A DNA stretch of 64,000 nt from Flavobacterium lindanitolerans (GCF_002846575.1 NZ_PJND01000008.1:372001-436000); one strand, 5' to 3'. Shown: positions 9,387 to 17,826, counted from the stretch's first letter. Notes: a model not told the origin generated them from the sequence alone. Numbers and translations are program-made.

Positions 9387-9409
9387 TACTTTGTTATTCA
9401 AAGTACTTT
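9387..9409 (+). promoter_or_regulatory. Operator-like palindrome TACTTTG-N5-CAAAGTA, copy 1
   Basis: TACTTTG (9387-9393) and CAAAGTA (9399-9405) are exact inverted half-sites with a 5-nt spacer, and the second half-site runs into the self-complementary AAAGTACTTT (9400-9409). It ends 3-7 nt before the ATG at 9412. The same arrangement occurs at 10757-10779. The winged-helix regulator encoded at 10443 is the obvious candidate binder. Confidence 0.6.
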
Positions 9410-9411
9410 AT

Positions 9412-10035
9412 ATGGAGACAAACAAATATCTCAATGACATTTCAGAAATCAAGAACATGATGAACCGTTCTTCAAGGTTTATTTCCTTGAGCGGTCTGTC
9501 TGGTGTTCTGGCCGGTGTGTATTCCCTGATTGGTGCCTGGATGGCTTATAAGACCATTTATAGTGACAGCTCTGATTTAGGTAGTTATAAAAATCTGGTC
9601 GTTTCAGAAAGTTCCATAAAGAGACTTTTCGCTATTGCCATTATTGTTATACTCCTATCCATAGCAACGGGAATTTCTTTAAGTATCAAAAAGGCAAAAA
9701 AAGAGAATGAAAATATTTGGGATGCCTCTTCCAAAAGGCTGTTGATTAATTTTGCCATTCCTTTGGCAACCGGAGGTTTTTTCATACTGTTTCTCATTGA
9801 AAAAGAAATCTACGGATTTGTAGCTCCCCTAACCCTCATTTTTTATGGTCTTGCCTGTGTCAATGCCAGTAAATATACTTTGGGCGACGTTCGTTATCTG
9901 GGTATTACATTGATTATCATTGGCCTAATTTCTTCCTATTTCATTGGATATGGATTGTTGTTTTGGGCACTTGGTTTTGGTGTCTGCCATATTTTTTACG
10001 GGTTTAAGTTGTATTTAAAGCATGACAAGAATTAA
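9412..10035 (+). CDS. Multi-spanning membrane protein of a regulator/CreD locus
   Basis: 207 aa with about six hydrophobic segments after a short polar N-terminus (METNKYLNDISEIKNMMNRS). I chose the ATG at 9412 rather than the in-frame ATG at 9364, because the latter would start inside the terminator of the previous gene and upstream of the palindromic site. No family name is supported. It is probably co-transcribed with the interrupted lipoprotein and the winged-helix regulator that follow (overlap and 1-nt spacing), which suggests membrane-stress or envelope regulation together with CreD. Confidence 0.75.
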   Translation: METNKYLNDISEIKNMMNRSSRFISLSGLSGVLAGVYSLIGAWMAYKTIYSDSSDLGSYKNLVVSESSIKRLFAIAIIVILLSIATGISLSIKKAKKENENIWDASSKRLLINFAIPLATGGFFILFLIEKEIYGFVAPLTLIFYGLACVNASKYTLGDVRYLGITLIIIGLISSYFIGYGLLFWALGFGVCHIFYGFKLYLKHDKN

Positions 10036-10441
10036 AATTATATTTAAAGCGCTACAAATACTATCTTTGGCAGCGTTGTTTTCATGCGGAGGAACCTGGG
10101 AAAATGACGAAACGGTTTGGTAAAAGACTTTTAATGCGGAAAAGCCAAAAGAGGTGACTATAGTAAATTCAAAAATTTGGGTTTCGTCTCACTGGAGCTA
10201 TGAATTTCAATCCTTTATGGAAGTAAAATCGAATAAAAAACTGTTGGATGCCTTTGAGAAACAGTATGAGTTGGAAGACAGTCAGGAGTTTGAAGTTATA
10301 GAAATAACAGAAAAACCAAAATGGTTCACCCCTAAAACAGAAGAACATTATATCATAAAAAAAAGCAATCTTTATAATGACTTCAGGATTTTTATTGATA
10401 AGCAAACAAAGAATCTATTTATAACCTGTTCACAATTATAG
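10022..10441 (+). pseudogene. Lipoprotein gene interrupted by an in-frame stop
   Basis: An ATG at 10022, overlapping the end of the previous gene, opens a lipoprotein signal (SLAALFSCGG, lipobox Cys at residue 22). The frame runs to a TAA at 10121-10123 after NDETVW, then resumes without any shift as KTFNAEKPKEVTIVNSK and continues to a TAG at 10439-10441. Read through, it would be a 139-residue lipoprotein with a charged soluble domain. The second part alone could only start at a GTG (10154) and would lack a signal. It is either a point-mutated gene or a sequencing error; the codon would need only one base change (for example GAA or AAA). Confidence 0.7.
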
Positions 10442-10442
10442 T

Positions 10443-10739
10443 TTGAAAAATATCATCCAAAATATAAATAAGGCGTTCGACCACAGAATCCGACTCGGGA
10501 TTATGTCTGTACTGATGGTCAACGAAGCTGCCGATTTTAATATGCTGAAAGAGCTTTTGGGTGTCACCGACGGCAATCTGGCCAGCCACACTAAGGCGCT
10601 GGAAGCTGAAAATTACATTTCTATTGAAAAACAGTTTATTGGGAAAAAGCCAAACACACGTTATATTGCCACAAAAGAAGGAAAAAAAGCCTTTAAGGAA
10701 CACATTGACGCCCTTGAAAAACTAATTCAGAAAAGTTAA
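10443..10739 (+). CDS. Winged-helix transcriptional regulator (HTH_34/MarR-like)
   Basis: 98-aa DNA-binding protein, essentially one winged-helix domain: helix-turn-helix around FNMLKELLGVTDGNLASHTK, then the wing with YISIEKQFIGKKPNTRYIATKEGK. Such stand-alone regulators act as dimers on palindromes. The start is a TTG at 10443, one base after the preceding stop; no ATG fits the full domain. The flanking genes at 9412 and 10790 both carry TACTTTG-N5-CAAAGTA sites, so autoregulation of the whole locus is the likely role. Confidence 0.88.
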   Translation: MKNIIQNINKAFDHRIRLGIMSVLMVNEAADFNMLKELLGVTDGNLASHTKALEAENYISIEKQFIGKKPNTRYIATKEGKKAFKEHIDALEKLIQKS

Positions 10740-10756
10740 GATTTTTTTTATCTATT

Positions 10757-10779
10757 TACTTTGAAATACAAAGTACTTT
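10757..10779 (+). promoter_or_regulatory. Operator-like palindrome TACTTTG-N5-CAAAGTA, copy 2
   Basis: Half-sites at 10757-10763 and 10769-10775 with spacer AAATA, again followed by the overlapping palindrome AAAGTACTTT. It lies 15 nt before the start at 10790. The half-sites are identical in sequence and spacing to the site at 9387. Confidence 0.62.
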
Positions 10780-10789
10780 TAAAAATAAT

Positions 10790-11245
10790 ATGAGAGATTT
10801 ATTTATCGAAAAACTATACGATATCAGTAAGAAGCCTTATCAAAAGTTTTTGAAAAAGAACGAACCCTGGAAAATTACCCACGCAGAACTGCTGCTTATG
10901 CCAAAACAAACTTTGGGATTCCATCTGGGCCATTTCCTATCCAAACACGGCTTTGAAATACAATCCAAACTCGAAGACCATGACGTGTTTCATGTGCTTA
11001 CCAATACAGGAATTACAGTTCCTGAAGAAATAGGCATGCAATACTTTTTGTTCGGAAACGGTAAACGGAGCCTGTATCTGTACATGGTAATAGCCACAGG
11101 AACGCTTTTCTATCCTGATAAAATTGGCTATTTCGAAAATCAGTACTTACGGGGTAAAAATGCGTTCCAATTCCATAATCTGGATTATTTCAAGATGCTT
11201 TCGATTCCTTTAAAAACAATACAAACCACTTTTAAAATCAAATAA
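10790..11245 (+). CDS. Coq4-like protein
   Basis: 151 aa. Residues 64-80 give the HDxxH-x11-E signature (His64, Asp65, His68, Glu80) of the Coq4 family, whose eukaryotic members bind zinc and act in ubiquinone synthesis, reportedly as a C1 decarboxylase/hydroxylase. The family's GLGHFLxxHGFE-like segment (LGHFLSKHGFEI) precedes it. Bacteroidota generally use menaquinone, so the ubiquinone role should not be transferred. The gene is the first after the second operator copy and is followed at 2 nt by a Coa1-like gene and then CreD, which suggests an envelope or respiratory stress role. Confidence 0.7.
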   Translation: MRDLFIEKLYDISKKPYQKFLKKNEPWKITHAELLLMPKQTLGFHLGHFLSKHGFEIQSKLEDHDVFHVLTNTGITVPEEIGMQYFLFGNGKRSLYLYMVIATGTLFYPDKIGYFENQYLRGKNAFQFHNLDYFKMLSIPLKTIQTTFKIK

Positions 11246-11247
11246 TT

Positions 11248-11676
11248 ATGAAAAAACAAACAACCTTAAAAAACTGGTGGAAGATAAATTACAAATGGTC
11301 GCTTTCTTTGGCCGCCTTTATTATTGCCTGCTTGATACTGGCCTACAACATAAGCCGGGGCAGTTTCAAAGACGTGGCCCAGGCCTATGCAGACCCTACC
11401 CTGTTTCAGAATGCCATAACCAAAGCCAATGAAAACACGAAAGTAATACAGGTTTTTGGAACGCTTGAGCCTATAGACAATCTGGCTATACTTGAAGGCA
11501 ACACAAAATATTCAAACGACAACAAGGCAATTGAGGCCACAGTAAGGGTAATCGGAAAAAAAGCACAGGGCAAAATGGACATTTCTGCCCAAAAAACCGG
11601 TTCAGAATGGACTTATGGACTTATTAAACTTAGGGTTGCAAAAACCAGACAGGAAATAACCGTCATCAAATACTAA
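11248..11676 (+). CDS. Coa1/Tim21-like membrane-anchored protein
   Basis: 142 aa with one N-terminal membrane helix (LSLAAFIIACLILAYNI) and a periplasmic domain reminiscent of the cytochrome-c-oxidase assembly factor Coa1 fold (GTLEPIDNLAILEG then KAQGKMDISAQKTGSEWTY). It begins 2 nt after the Coq4-like gene stop, so they are one transcript. The family match is from pattern recall and is moderate; the biochemical role here is unknown. Confidence 0.6.
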   Translation: MKKQTTLKNWWKINYKWSLSLAAFIIACLILAYNISRGSFKDVAQAYADPTLFQNAITKANENTKVIQVFGTLEPIDNLAILEGNTKYSNDNKAIEATVRVIGKKAQGKMDISAQKTGSEWTYGLIKLRVAKTRQEITVIKY

Positions 11677-11720
11677 ATATTCCAATTTTCAAAATCCGTT
11701 AACTTTAAAAATCATTTTTT

Positions 11721-13046
11721 ATGAAAACCGAAATTTCTTTTCTTCAATCAACAACAGCCCGATTAATCCTGATAGGTGTACTTACAATTGTTCTGTTAAT
11801 TCCATTGACATTTGTACAGGATTTGATTACCGAGCGTTCTTTTCGAAAACAGGAAGTCATTTCTGAAATTACAGCAAAATGGGGCGACAGCGTCCTGCTT
11901 TACGGACCAATAATCAAAATTCCTTACACGGTGCATTATCCAGTAAAGAATACGACAGAAACAGTTTCCGAAACCGAATATGCTTATTTTTTTCCGGAGC
12001 AGCTTAATGGCCATATCGATGTAAATACGACTGCGAAAAAAAGGAATAATTATGAAGCAGTGGTTTTTAGTTCGTCCATGAAGTTTGATGGAACTTTTAC
12101 CAAACCCGATTTTAGCTCAAAAGGTATTGCTACAGAAAATATACAATGGGATAAGGCTACTTTACTAATAAGGGCCAACAATCTTAAAAGTATAAAAGAC
12201 GGTATGAAAATAAAACTGGGAGATAAAACCATGTCTTTTGAAACGGCTACCAGCGACCCTGCAACGTCAGTTTCTACTTTAGAAACACCCAACTTTACTA
12301 TTTCTGAATATTTTACAGACGAAAAACTGAATTTCAATTTTAATGTTGCCTATGATGGAAGCCAGGAATTAAAAATTGTTCCAATTGGGAAAACAACTTC
12401 TGTAAGTATGAAATCCAACTGGAAATCTCCGAAATTTACAGGCTATTTTTTACCGGGCGGCAATTTAAAAAAATCGGACGATACCGGTTTTGAAGCCAGC
12501 TGGAAAATTCTTGATTTCAACAGGCCTTTCGCTCAAAACTATTTTGGCGACTTCCCGGAATTGAAAAATTATTCTTTTGGGGTTGATTTTATTATTCCGG
12601 TTGACGAATACCAAAAGAATGAACGTGCTTCAAAATATGGCTTTCTGGTAATAGGTCTTACATTTCTAATCTTTTTTGTCATCCAATCCATCAGTAAAAT
12701 CAGTATCCATATTTTCAATTACACCATGATTGGATTGGCTCTGGTTATGTTTTATACGCTTCTGATATCTATCACAGAACATAGCAGTTTTCTGAAGGCC
12801 TATTTAATTGCCGGAATTTCTGTAGTACTGATGATTTCGCTCTATTCTGTTTCCATATTAAAAAGTAAAAAGTTTGCGGCTTTTATAGGTCTTTCACTAA
12901 CAGGTCTTTACTCCTTTATTTTTGTTATTATCCAACTTGAAAACTATGCGCTTTTGGCAGGCAGTATCGGGCTTTTTGTTATTCTGGGATTGGTAATGTA
13001 CTTTTCAAGAAAAATTGATTGGAATGCGGTAAAAGAAGAAGTTTAA
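11721..13046 (+). CDS. creD: CreD-family inner-membrane protein
   Basis: 441 aa. The N-terminal helix and following region (LLIPLTFVQDLITERSFRKQEV, then ITAKWG) are diagnostic of CreD. A large periplasmic beta-rich domain follows (about residues 45-310, ending near FGVDFIIPVDEYQKNERASKYG), then a C-terminal block of about five membrane helices. In enterobacteria creD is induced by the CreBC system and affects envelope stability and colicin/beta-lactam responses. Here no CreBC genes are adjacent; control by the winged-helix regulator at 10443 is the more likely arrangement. Confidence 0.92.
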   Translation: MKTEISFLQSTTARLILIGVLTIVLLIPLTFVQDLITERSFRKQEVISEITAKWGDSVLLYGPIIKIPYTVHYPVKNTTETVSETEYAYFFPEQLNGHIDVNTTAKKRNNYEAVVFSSSMKFDGTFTKPDFSSKGIATENIQWDKATLLIRANNLKSIKDGMKIKLGDKTMSFETATSDPATSVSTLETPNFTISEYFTDEKLNFNFNVAYDGSQELKIVPIGKTTSVSMKSNWKSPKFTGYFLPGGNLKKSDDTGFEASWKILDFNRPFAQNYFGDFPELKNYSFGVDFIIPVDEYQKNERASKYGFLVIGLTFLIFFVIQSISKISIHIFNYTMIGLALVMFYTLLISITEHSSFLKAYLIAGISVVLMISLYSVSILKSKKFAAFIGLSLTGLYSFIFVIIQLENYALLAGSIGLFVILGLVMYFSRKIDWNAVKEEV

Positions 13047-13063
13047 CTAGGAGTTAAAACTTA

Positions 13064-13112
13064 GCGTCTTAGCGACTTTGCGAGACTATTTCACGCAAAG
13101 TCGCTAAGACGC
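13064..13112. repeat. 19-bp perfect inverted repeat downstream of creD
   Basis: Arms 13064-13082 (GCGTCTTAGCGACTTTGCG) and 13094-13112 are exact reverse complements with an 11-nt loop. The arms are themselves built of the near-repeated heptads TTAGCG / CTTTGCG. There is no T run, so a simple terminator is unlikely. It sits between convergent genes and looks like a dispersed intergenic palindromic element. Confidence 0.8.
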
Positions 13113-13141
13113 AATGTATTGAATGTTATACTTATTAAATA

Positions 13142-13522
13142 TTACTTCTCTAATTCCCGAACCGTAATATAATTATCATCTTCCATTTTCCAGGAATTGC
13201 CTTTTATTTTAATCGTTTCGCCTATGGCTACTGTACGGTATTGTTTCGGGTCTTTCAGATTAGGAATACTGATTGTGGCATAATAAATCTTTCCGTCTTC
13301 CGCGGTCAGAATGGCCGTATAGCCGTCTTTCCCCTTGTTGATTTCATTAACTTTGCCCTGTACGGCAATCGTGTCGTTTTTTTCTTCTTTTCCTTCTTCC
13401 GGCGTCCTGATTTTCACGACTTCCGTTCCGTCTTCTTTAATAGTTGCCTGTTTGTTGGAATTACAGCCGGAAACAGCAATTGCCGCCACAAGCATAAATG
13501 ATTTTAAAAATAGTCTTTTCAT
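13142..13522 (-). CDS. Predicted lipoprotein with OB-fold-like domain
   Basis: 126 aa; lipoprotein signal with lipobox VSGC at residues 17-20, a charged linker rich in Lys/Glu, then an about 75-residue beta-rich domain (VQGKVNEINKGKDGYTAILTAEDG ... KGNSWKMEDDNYITVRELEK) that resembles a small OB fold. Function unknown. It has its own unit and converges with creD. Confidence 0.75.
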   Translation of the reverse strand: MKRLFLKSFMLVAAIAVSGCNSNKQATIKEDGTEVVKIRTPEEGKEEKNDTIAVQGKVNEINKGKDGYTAILTAEDGKIYYATISIPNLKDPKQYRTVAIGETIKIKGNSWKMEDDNYITVRELEK

Positions 13523-13583
13523 AGTGATATAATTTCCATAAAGATAAAGATAGCATCGTTAAAAAAGACAAAATAAGGCATAA

Positions 13584-13612
13584 AAAAGCCCTGATCAAAC
13601 CAGGGCCCTATT
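13584..13612 (-). terminator. Terminator of the minus-strand dehydrogenase gene
   Basis: GCCCTG and CAGGGC pair around a short loop; on the minus strand a run of six T follows. It lies immediately downstream of the stop at 13614. Confidence 0.75.
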
Positions 13613-13613
13613 T

Positions 13614-14816
13614 TTATTTACCATCAACAAAAGGTTGGAGGTATTCAAATCTTTTGGTTAGTTTTCCATTTTCGGTTATTTTGGCACGTTGCAATATGCC
13701 GTCCTTGTCGCCATTAAAAAAGGCAGGAATGACATGTTCCATAAACATTTCACCAAAACCTTCGCTGGCATCTTTTGGCAGTTCACATGGCAGGTTATCA
13801 ACCGCCATAACTACAATAGCCGCCGGATGATAAATCTCAACTTCCTTGTGCTCACTTGGCAAATAACCATACAATGGCTCAGCAATGGTTGAAGCTTTGA
13901 TGGTTGACGCAATCGGACCGTCAACATCACAAGAAATATCGGCTACAATCTTAATTTTATTGTCTTTTGAATTAAGCATTTCTCTGGTCAGAATAACCGG
14001 AGCGCCGTTACCGTAGAAATGTCCGGCCATAAAAATATCTGCAACTTTTGAAAAACGCTCAAAATCTGAGGTATAGTCTTGCGGGTTATTATAAAAATCT
14101 TCTTTATCGATAACCTTTCCGTCAATACGTTTGTTATAATCCAGCACATCAATTTGGGTATACACAGGTTGGGTGTATTTTTTGGACAGAAAATCTTCCG
14201 GTGTTACTTCCTTTACCTTCATCCCGTCAAGGATTTCCTTAGCTCCCATGCCCACTTTTCCGTGTCCGGTCAGAACTATTTTGATTGGAGGCAATATTTG
14301 TCGCTTTAATCGTGCCACCAAATCACTTTTTCCTGAAAGTGTTTCTGCTTTTGGCAGGTTAAACAATTCAAACTTAATTCCAAATGCCCTTATTCCATTA
14401 TAGGCTCCAACTATTCCCGCATATCTTCCAAAACCTATAAGCCGTCTGTTATCGGTATCAACTATCGTTTCATGGTCATACAAATCGATATTTTTTTCCA
14501 GAATGGCCTGTAAAAGTTTGCGGTTATGGGGTTGTTTTTTTATGGTATGGGAAAAGAAAAAATACTTTTTCCCAGGAATCAATGCCTCAACAGGAACCTC
14601 TTTTACGCCAAAAAACACGTCACAATCTGAAATATCATCAGTTACATTCAAGCCTTGCGACCTGTATTCATCATCATTAAATATTCTGATATCAGAGCTT
14701 TCCACTTTCAGCTCCACTTCCGGGTGTTCTTTTAATAATCTTGAGGCTTCTTCCGGGGTAAATACTACTCTCCTGTCGGGTGGGTTTTTTCTTTCCTTAA
14801 TAATTCCGAATTTCAT
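13614..14816 (-). CDS. NAD(P)-dependent oxidoreductase, alanine dehydrogenase/saccharopine (LOR) type
   Basis: 400 aa. The N-terminal AlaDH/PNT-type domain opens with KFGIIKERKNPPDRRVVFTP and contains FFSHTIKKQPHNR, resembling lysine-ketoglutarate reductase/saccharopine dehydrogenase enzymes. The central Rossmann stretch IVLTGHGKVGMGAKEIL (about residue 180) binds the nucleotide. The C-terminal part has ADISCDVDGPIAST and the closing EHVIPAFFNGD. The likely reaction is NAD(P)-linked formation or cleavage of an amino-acid adduct in lysine metabolism; the exact substrate is not fixed by sequence. Monocistronic, with its own terminator. Confidence 0.8.
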   Translation of the reverse strand: MKFGIIKERKNPPDRRVVFTPEEASRLLKEHPEVELKVESSDIRIFNDDEYRSQGLNVTDDISDCDVFFGVKEVPVEALIPGKKYFFFSHTIKKQPHNRKLLQAILEKNIDLYDHETIVDTDNRRLIGFGRYAGIVGAYNGIRAFGIKFELFNLPKAETLSGKSDLVARLKRQILPPIKIVLTGHGKVGMGAKEILDGMKVKEVTPEDFLSKKYTQPVYTQIDVLDYNKRIDGKVIDKEDFYNNPQDYTSDFERFSKVADIFMAGHFYGNGAPVILTREMLNSKDNKIKIVADISCDVDGPIASTIKASTIAEPLYGYLPSEHKEVEIYHPAAIVVMAVDNLPCELPKDASEGFGEMFMEHVIPAFFNGDKDGILQRAKITENGKLTKRFEYLQPFVDGK

Positions 14817-15126
14817 AATAGTTTTTAAAAAATAAAGGGTGGTGTTTAGGTTAATTTCAGAAATGATTGAAAGTTTCTCAATATTTTAACAAAATCATTT
14901 CTTGGATTACAACTTTGTAACTACAACGTTATAATTTGTTCCAAATATAACATTAACCGCTAGCCCTCCAAAACTTTTATTCATAAAATATTGAGGATAT
15001 TTTGTCATTTATACCCTAAAATGTTAAAGGAATATAACAATACAATAAGTTGCTTTTTATTTTGTTAAAGTAGAAACCATAATGTGCCTGTTTTTCTATA
15101 TTTGCTTCCCAACCATTATAATTACA
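14817..15126. other. Divergent intergenic region
   Basis: 310 nt of AT-rich sequence between the dehydrogenase (-) and the serine hydrolase (+). I see no coding sequence. TATATTTG at 15097-15104 fits a -7 box for the plus-strand gene, 23 nt before its ATG. Confidence 0.5.
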
Positions 15127-16323
15127 ATGACATTTTCAAAATATATATACCCTTTGCTTGCTTCGGCATTGTTGCTTACATCATGCCAGGAAAAAAACAA
15201 ACAGATTGCCTCTAACGAACCCGTTGAAAATAACACCGATGCGCTTTCACCTTACAGTATAAAATCAAAAAAACTTCCGGCCAGCTATGTTACTCCCAAA
15301 CAGGAAAGTCTGGAAAAATTTTATGAAAAAAACTGGCCCAACAACTCTATGAACGGCGGTTTTCTGGTAGCCAAAAACGGGCAGATTATTTTTGAAAAAT
15401 ATGAGGGAAAGTCTAATTTTTCTAAAGATGAAGACATTAGCGCCACTACTCCGCTGCACATCGCTTCGGTTTCCAAAGTATTAACGGCTACAGCCATATT
15501 GCGGCTTATAGACCGGGAAAAATTACACCTGGAAGACAAGGTGAATGCTATACTGCCTTCCTTTCCTTATGAAGAGATTACTATTAAAATGTTGCTGAAT
15601 CACAGGAGCGGCCTGCCTAACTATGCCTATTTTGCTGATGATACTAAAGTATGGAACCGTTCCAAAATGCTGCACAATCAGGATATTCTTGATTTGCTGG
15701 CACAGCACAAATTCGGCCTGTATTTCAAACCTGACAGAAAATTTGGCTACTGCAATACCAATTATGCCATTCTTGCATTGGTTATTGAGAAGATTACGGG
15801 AAAAAATTACCGTGAGGCCATGAAAGAGATGATTTTTGAACCGCTCGGTATGAAAAACACTTATGTTTATGATTATTCAAAAGACAAAGAAACGGCAAGT
15901 CTTTCCTATAAAGGCAACAAAGTACTTTATGAACTGAATCATCTGGATGATGTGTATGGTGACAAGAATATCTATTCTACACCTCGCGATCTGCTCAAGT
16001 TTGATATGGCAACCTATTCTGACAAGTTCCTGAATCCGGTACTTGTTAGCGAAGCTTTCAAGGGTTACAGCTATGAACACCGCGGTACTAAAAATTACGG
16101 TCTTGGTATTCGTATGCTGGAATGGGAAACCGGAGAACAGCTGTTTTATCATAACGGATGGTGGCATGGAAACACTTCTTCTTATGTAAAGCTGAAAAAA
16201 GATACGGTAGCCTTGTTTGCCATTTCAAACAAATACACCCAAAAGACGTATAAAATCTGGAAATTGGCCCCTCTTTTTGGTACCTATCCTATTAAACTTG
16301 ACAAAGACGACGTAATTAATTAG
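15127..16323 (+). CDS. Beta-lactamase/penicillin-binding-protein-fold serine hydrolase lipoprotein
   Basis: 398 aa from the ATG at 15127, which gives a proper lipoprotein signal (LLASALLLTSC); the earlier in-frame ATG at 15082 would add 15 hydrophobic residues. The serine-hydrolase motifs are all present: SVSK (Ser114, Lys117) as the SxxK nucleophile pair, YCN in FGYCNTNYAIL as the YxN motif, and HNGWWHG in place of the KTG/HTG motif. This is the class C beta-lactamase/esterase group (PF00144). The substrate could be a peptidoglycan peptide, an ester or a D-amino-acid compound; antibiotic resistance is not implied. It is anchored to a membrane and faces the periplasm or surface. Confidence 0.88.
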   Translation: MTFSKYIYPLLASALLLTSCQEKNKQIASNEPVENNTDALSPYSIKSKKLPASYVTPKQESLEKFYEKNWPNNSMNGGFLVAKNGQIIFEKYEGKSNFSKDEDISATTPLHIASVSKVLTATAILRLIDREKLHLEDKVNAILPSFPYEEITIKMLLNHRSGLPNYAYFADDTKVWNRSKMLHNQDILDLLAQHKFGLYFKPDRKFGYCNTNYAILALVIEKITGKNYREAMKEMIFEPLGMKNTYVYDYSKDKETASLSYKGNKVLYELNHLDDVYGDKNIYSTPRDLLKFDMATYSDKFLNPVLVSEAFKGYSYEHRGTKNYGLGIRMLEWETGEQLFYHNGWWHGNTSSYVKLKKDTVALFAISNKYTQKTYKIWKLAPLFGTYPIKLDKDDVIN

Positions 16324-16511
16324 TAAAATATATTCTTTATTAAATTTTGTTGAAATGGCCTTGCATATTCAAAGGTTAATCTTTTATAAAATATAGTAAA
16401 CGTGAAAAGCTAGTATATTACAAAGTAGTAAAGCTTTTACTAAAAAGCGTCGTTTTAATACAATTCTATAAAAAATATCGGGTTTAATTTTGTTTTGTAA
16501 TATCTCATATT

Positions 16512-16730
16512 ATGAAAGTAGCACAAAACAAAATATCCTTATTTGCCCTGTTCATCCTTATTGTTTTTTTACTTTCCGATTGTCCAAGTAATGATAAGGA
16601 TTTTCCAATAGATGCATATTGCAAAATTGTCGGAAAAGACGAAGTATTTACAGGTCCTTTAGTCAACATGATTACCTACGGTCATAATTCATCGTTCACA
16701 ACGTTTTCGGATGCCAAAAGCGAACATTGA
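16512..16730 (+). pseudogene. Small lipoprotein gene, probably decayed at its 3' end
   Basis: A lipoprotein-like signal (FILIVFLLSDC) leads into a 72-residue frame ending at TGA. Downstream, plausible coding continues in other frames: LTGLENLKVPMYIFWK, then EVKSQYSVKADTTKIFN, up to about 16855. This is what a gene with two indels would look like. A TAATTTTG box (16485-16492) lies 20 nt upstream. No family recognised. It may instead be an intact short lipoprotein. Confidence 0.45.
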
Positions 16731-16816
16731 CTGGTCTTGAAAATTTAAAAGTACCAATGTATATCTTCTGGAAGTAAAATCACAATATAGCGTTAAGGCA
16801 GATACTACCAAGATTT

Positions 16817-17188
16817 TCAATATTCTTTTTTGCCTATCTGCCCCAGATGAGTATTCTTAAAACTGTCATTATATTTTAATCCGTAGCCCAAAATCCTGTC
16901 CATTGATGAATGGGCTAATAGAATTATTCCAATCAACACGAGCACGGAATTATTATACCAATACCCTATAACTATTACAGCAATTGCTATTAATTTATGA
17001 TGGAAAAAATTATAAATCAAAGCACCCGTTCTGGAGCCAAAAAGGTAACCAATCATGGAGAAATCCGGAAGCAACAAACAAGCCGGAAAATACCACCAGG
17101 AATAATCCAATTGAGAGAATAAGGCTATTGAGAGTAAAAACTGGCCGGCCTCTTCCAGTTTCAAAAGATTTTTCATTCCATTTGTCAT
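16817..17188 (-). CDS. DUF4260 family membrane protein
   Basis: 123 aa with four hydrophobic segments and the family's signature pattern LLPDFSMIGYLFGSRTGALIYN then LLAHSSMDRILGYGLKY and FKNTHLGQIG. Function of the family is not known. Starts MTNGMKN at 17188; the second ATG (17176) is an alternative. It lies just upstream of ssrA on the opposite strand. Confidence 0.88.
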   Translation of the reverse strand: MTNGMKNLLKLEEAGQFLLSIALFSQLDYSWWYFPACLLLPDFSMIGYLFGSRTGALIYNFFHHKLIAIAVIVIGYWYNNSVLVLIGIILLAHSSMDRILGYGLKYNDSFKNTHLGQIGKKEY

Positions 17189-17360
17189 AAGTTACTGAAT
17201 TTATGAATGCTCATACAAAAATGCAAAACTTTAAAATCCTGACACTGATAAAAACAATAATTTTCAATGGTATTTTTAATTCACCGTGCCATTCAAAAGA
17301 CTTAAACCTGAAAGAATTTGATTTTCTTTCAGTACTTATTCACAGATTCAAAATCAAGGA

Positions 17361-17390
17361 TTGGAAATGTATTTTTTTTAACTACTTTTG
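17361..17390 (+). promoter_or_regulatory. Promoter of ssrA
   Basis: TTG at 17361-17363 and TACTTTTG at 17383-17390 (TAnnTTTG) are separated by 19 nt, which fits the flavobacterial -33/-7 consensus. The mature tmRNA 5' end is 43 nt downstream, leaving a short leader for RNase P to remove. Confidence 0.7.
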
Positions 17391-17432
17391 CGGTATGGTT
17401 TTTGCTTTATAGCAAGAGTTCTTAAACATATT

Positions 17433-17826
17433 GGGGTCGACTGGTTTTGACAGCGAGTCGAATTGAAAAGTAAGCACGTCGAGAACTGGGACAATTCTCG
17501 TTACTAAATGGTCCTACACTTTTACACGGCGAAAATAATTACGCTTTAGCTGCTTAATCTGAATTATAGTACGATTTGCCTAGTTCCTGCAAGGCAGGAA
17601 AGCTAGATTCTCCTTGAAAGCCTTGGTTTGTGGCGTTCTTAAAAGGGGAACCGTAAAAATAAACCTAGAAACAGTCAAGCTTCGGGGCTGTTTTGACAAC
17701 TAAGAAGATAAGCATTGTGTGGCTGTTCCTGGCCTTGCACAATGACGAAAATCCAATCAGGAACTAAACGTGTAGAAAGCCTTTTGGTTGCTTGTTTGGA
17801 CGGGAGTTCGACTCTCCCCGACTCCA
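17433..17826 (+). ncRNA. ssrA: Transfer-messenger RNA
   Basis: One-piece tmRNA that rescues stalled ribosomes with SmpB. The 5' end GGGGTCGACTGG pairs with the 3' CGACTCC to form the acceptor stem, A17826 is the discriminator, and CCA is not encoded. The T-arm is GAGTTCGACTC. The mRNA-like segment at 17528-17557 reads GENNYALAA followed by TAA, a typical Bacteroidota degradation tag (resume codon GGC or the codon just before). Length about 394 nt is normal. The 3' end is the insertion target of the island that follows. Confidence 0.96.

Noticed and set aside
15127..16323. Antibiotic-resistance beta-lactamase
   Set aside because: SxxK and YxN motifs are shared by many esterases and peptidases; nothing in the sequence or context points to beta-lactam hydrolysis.
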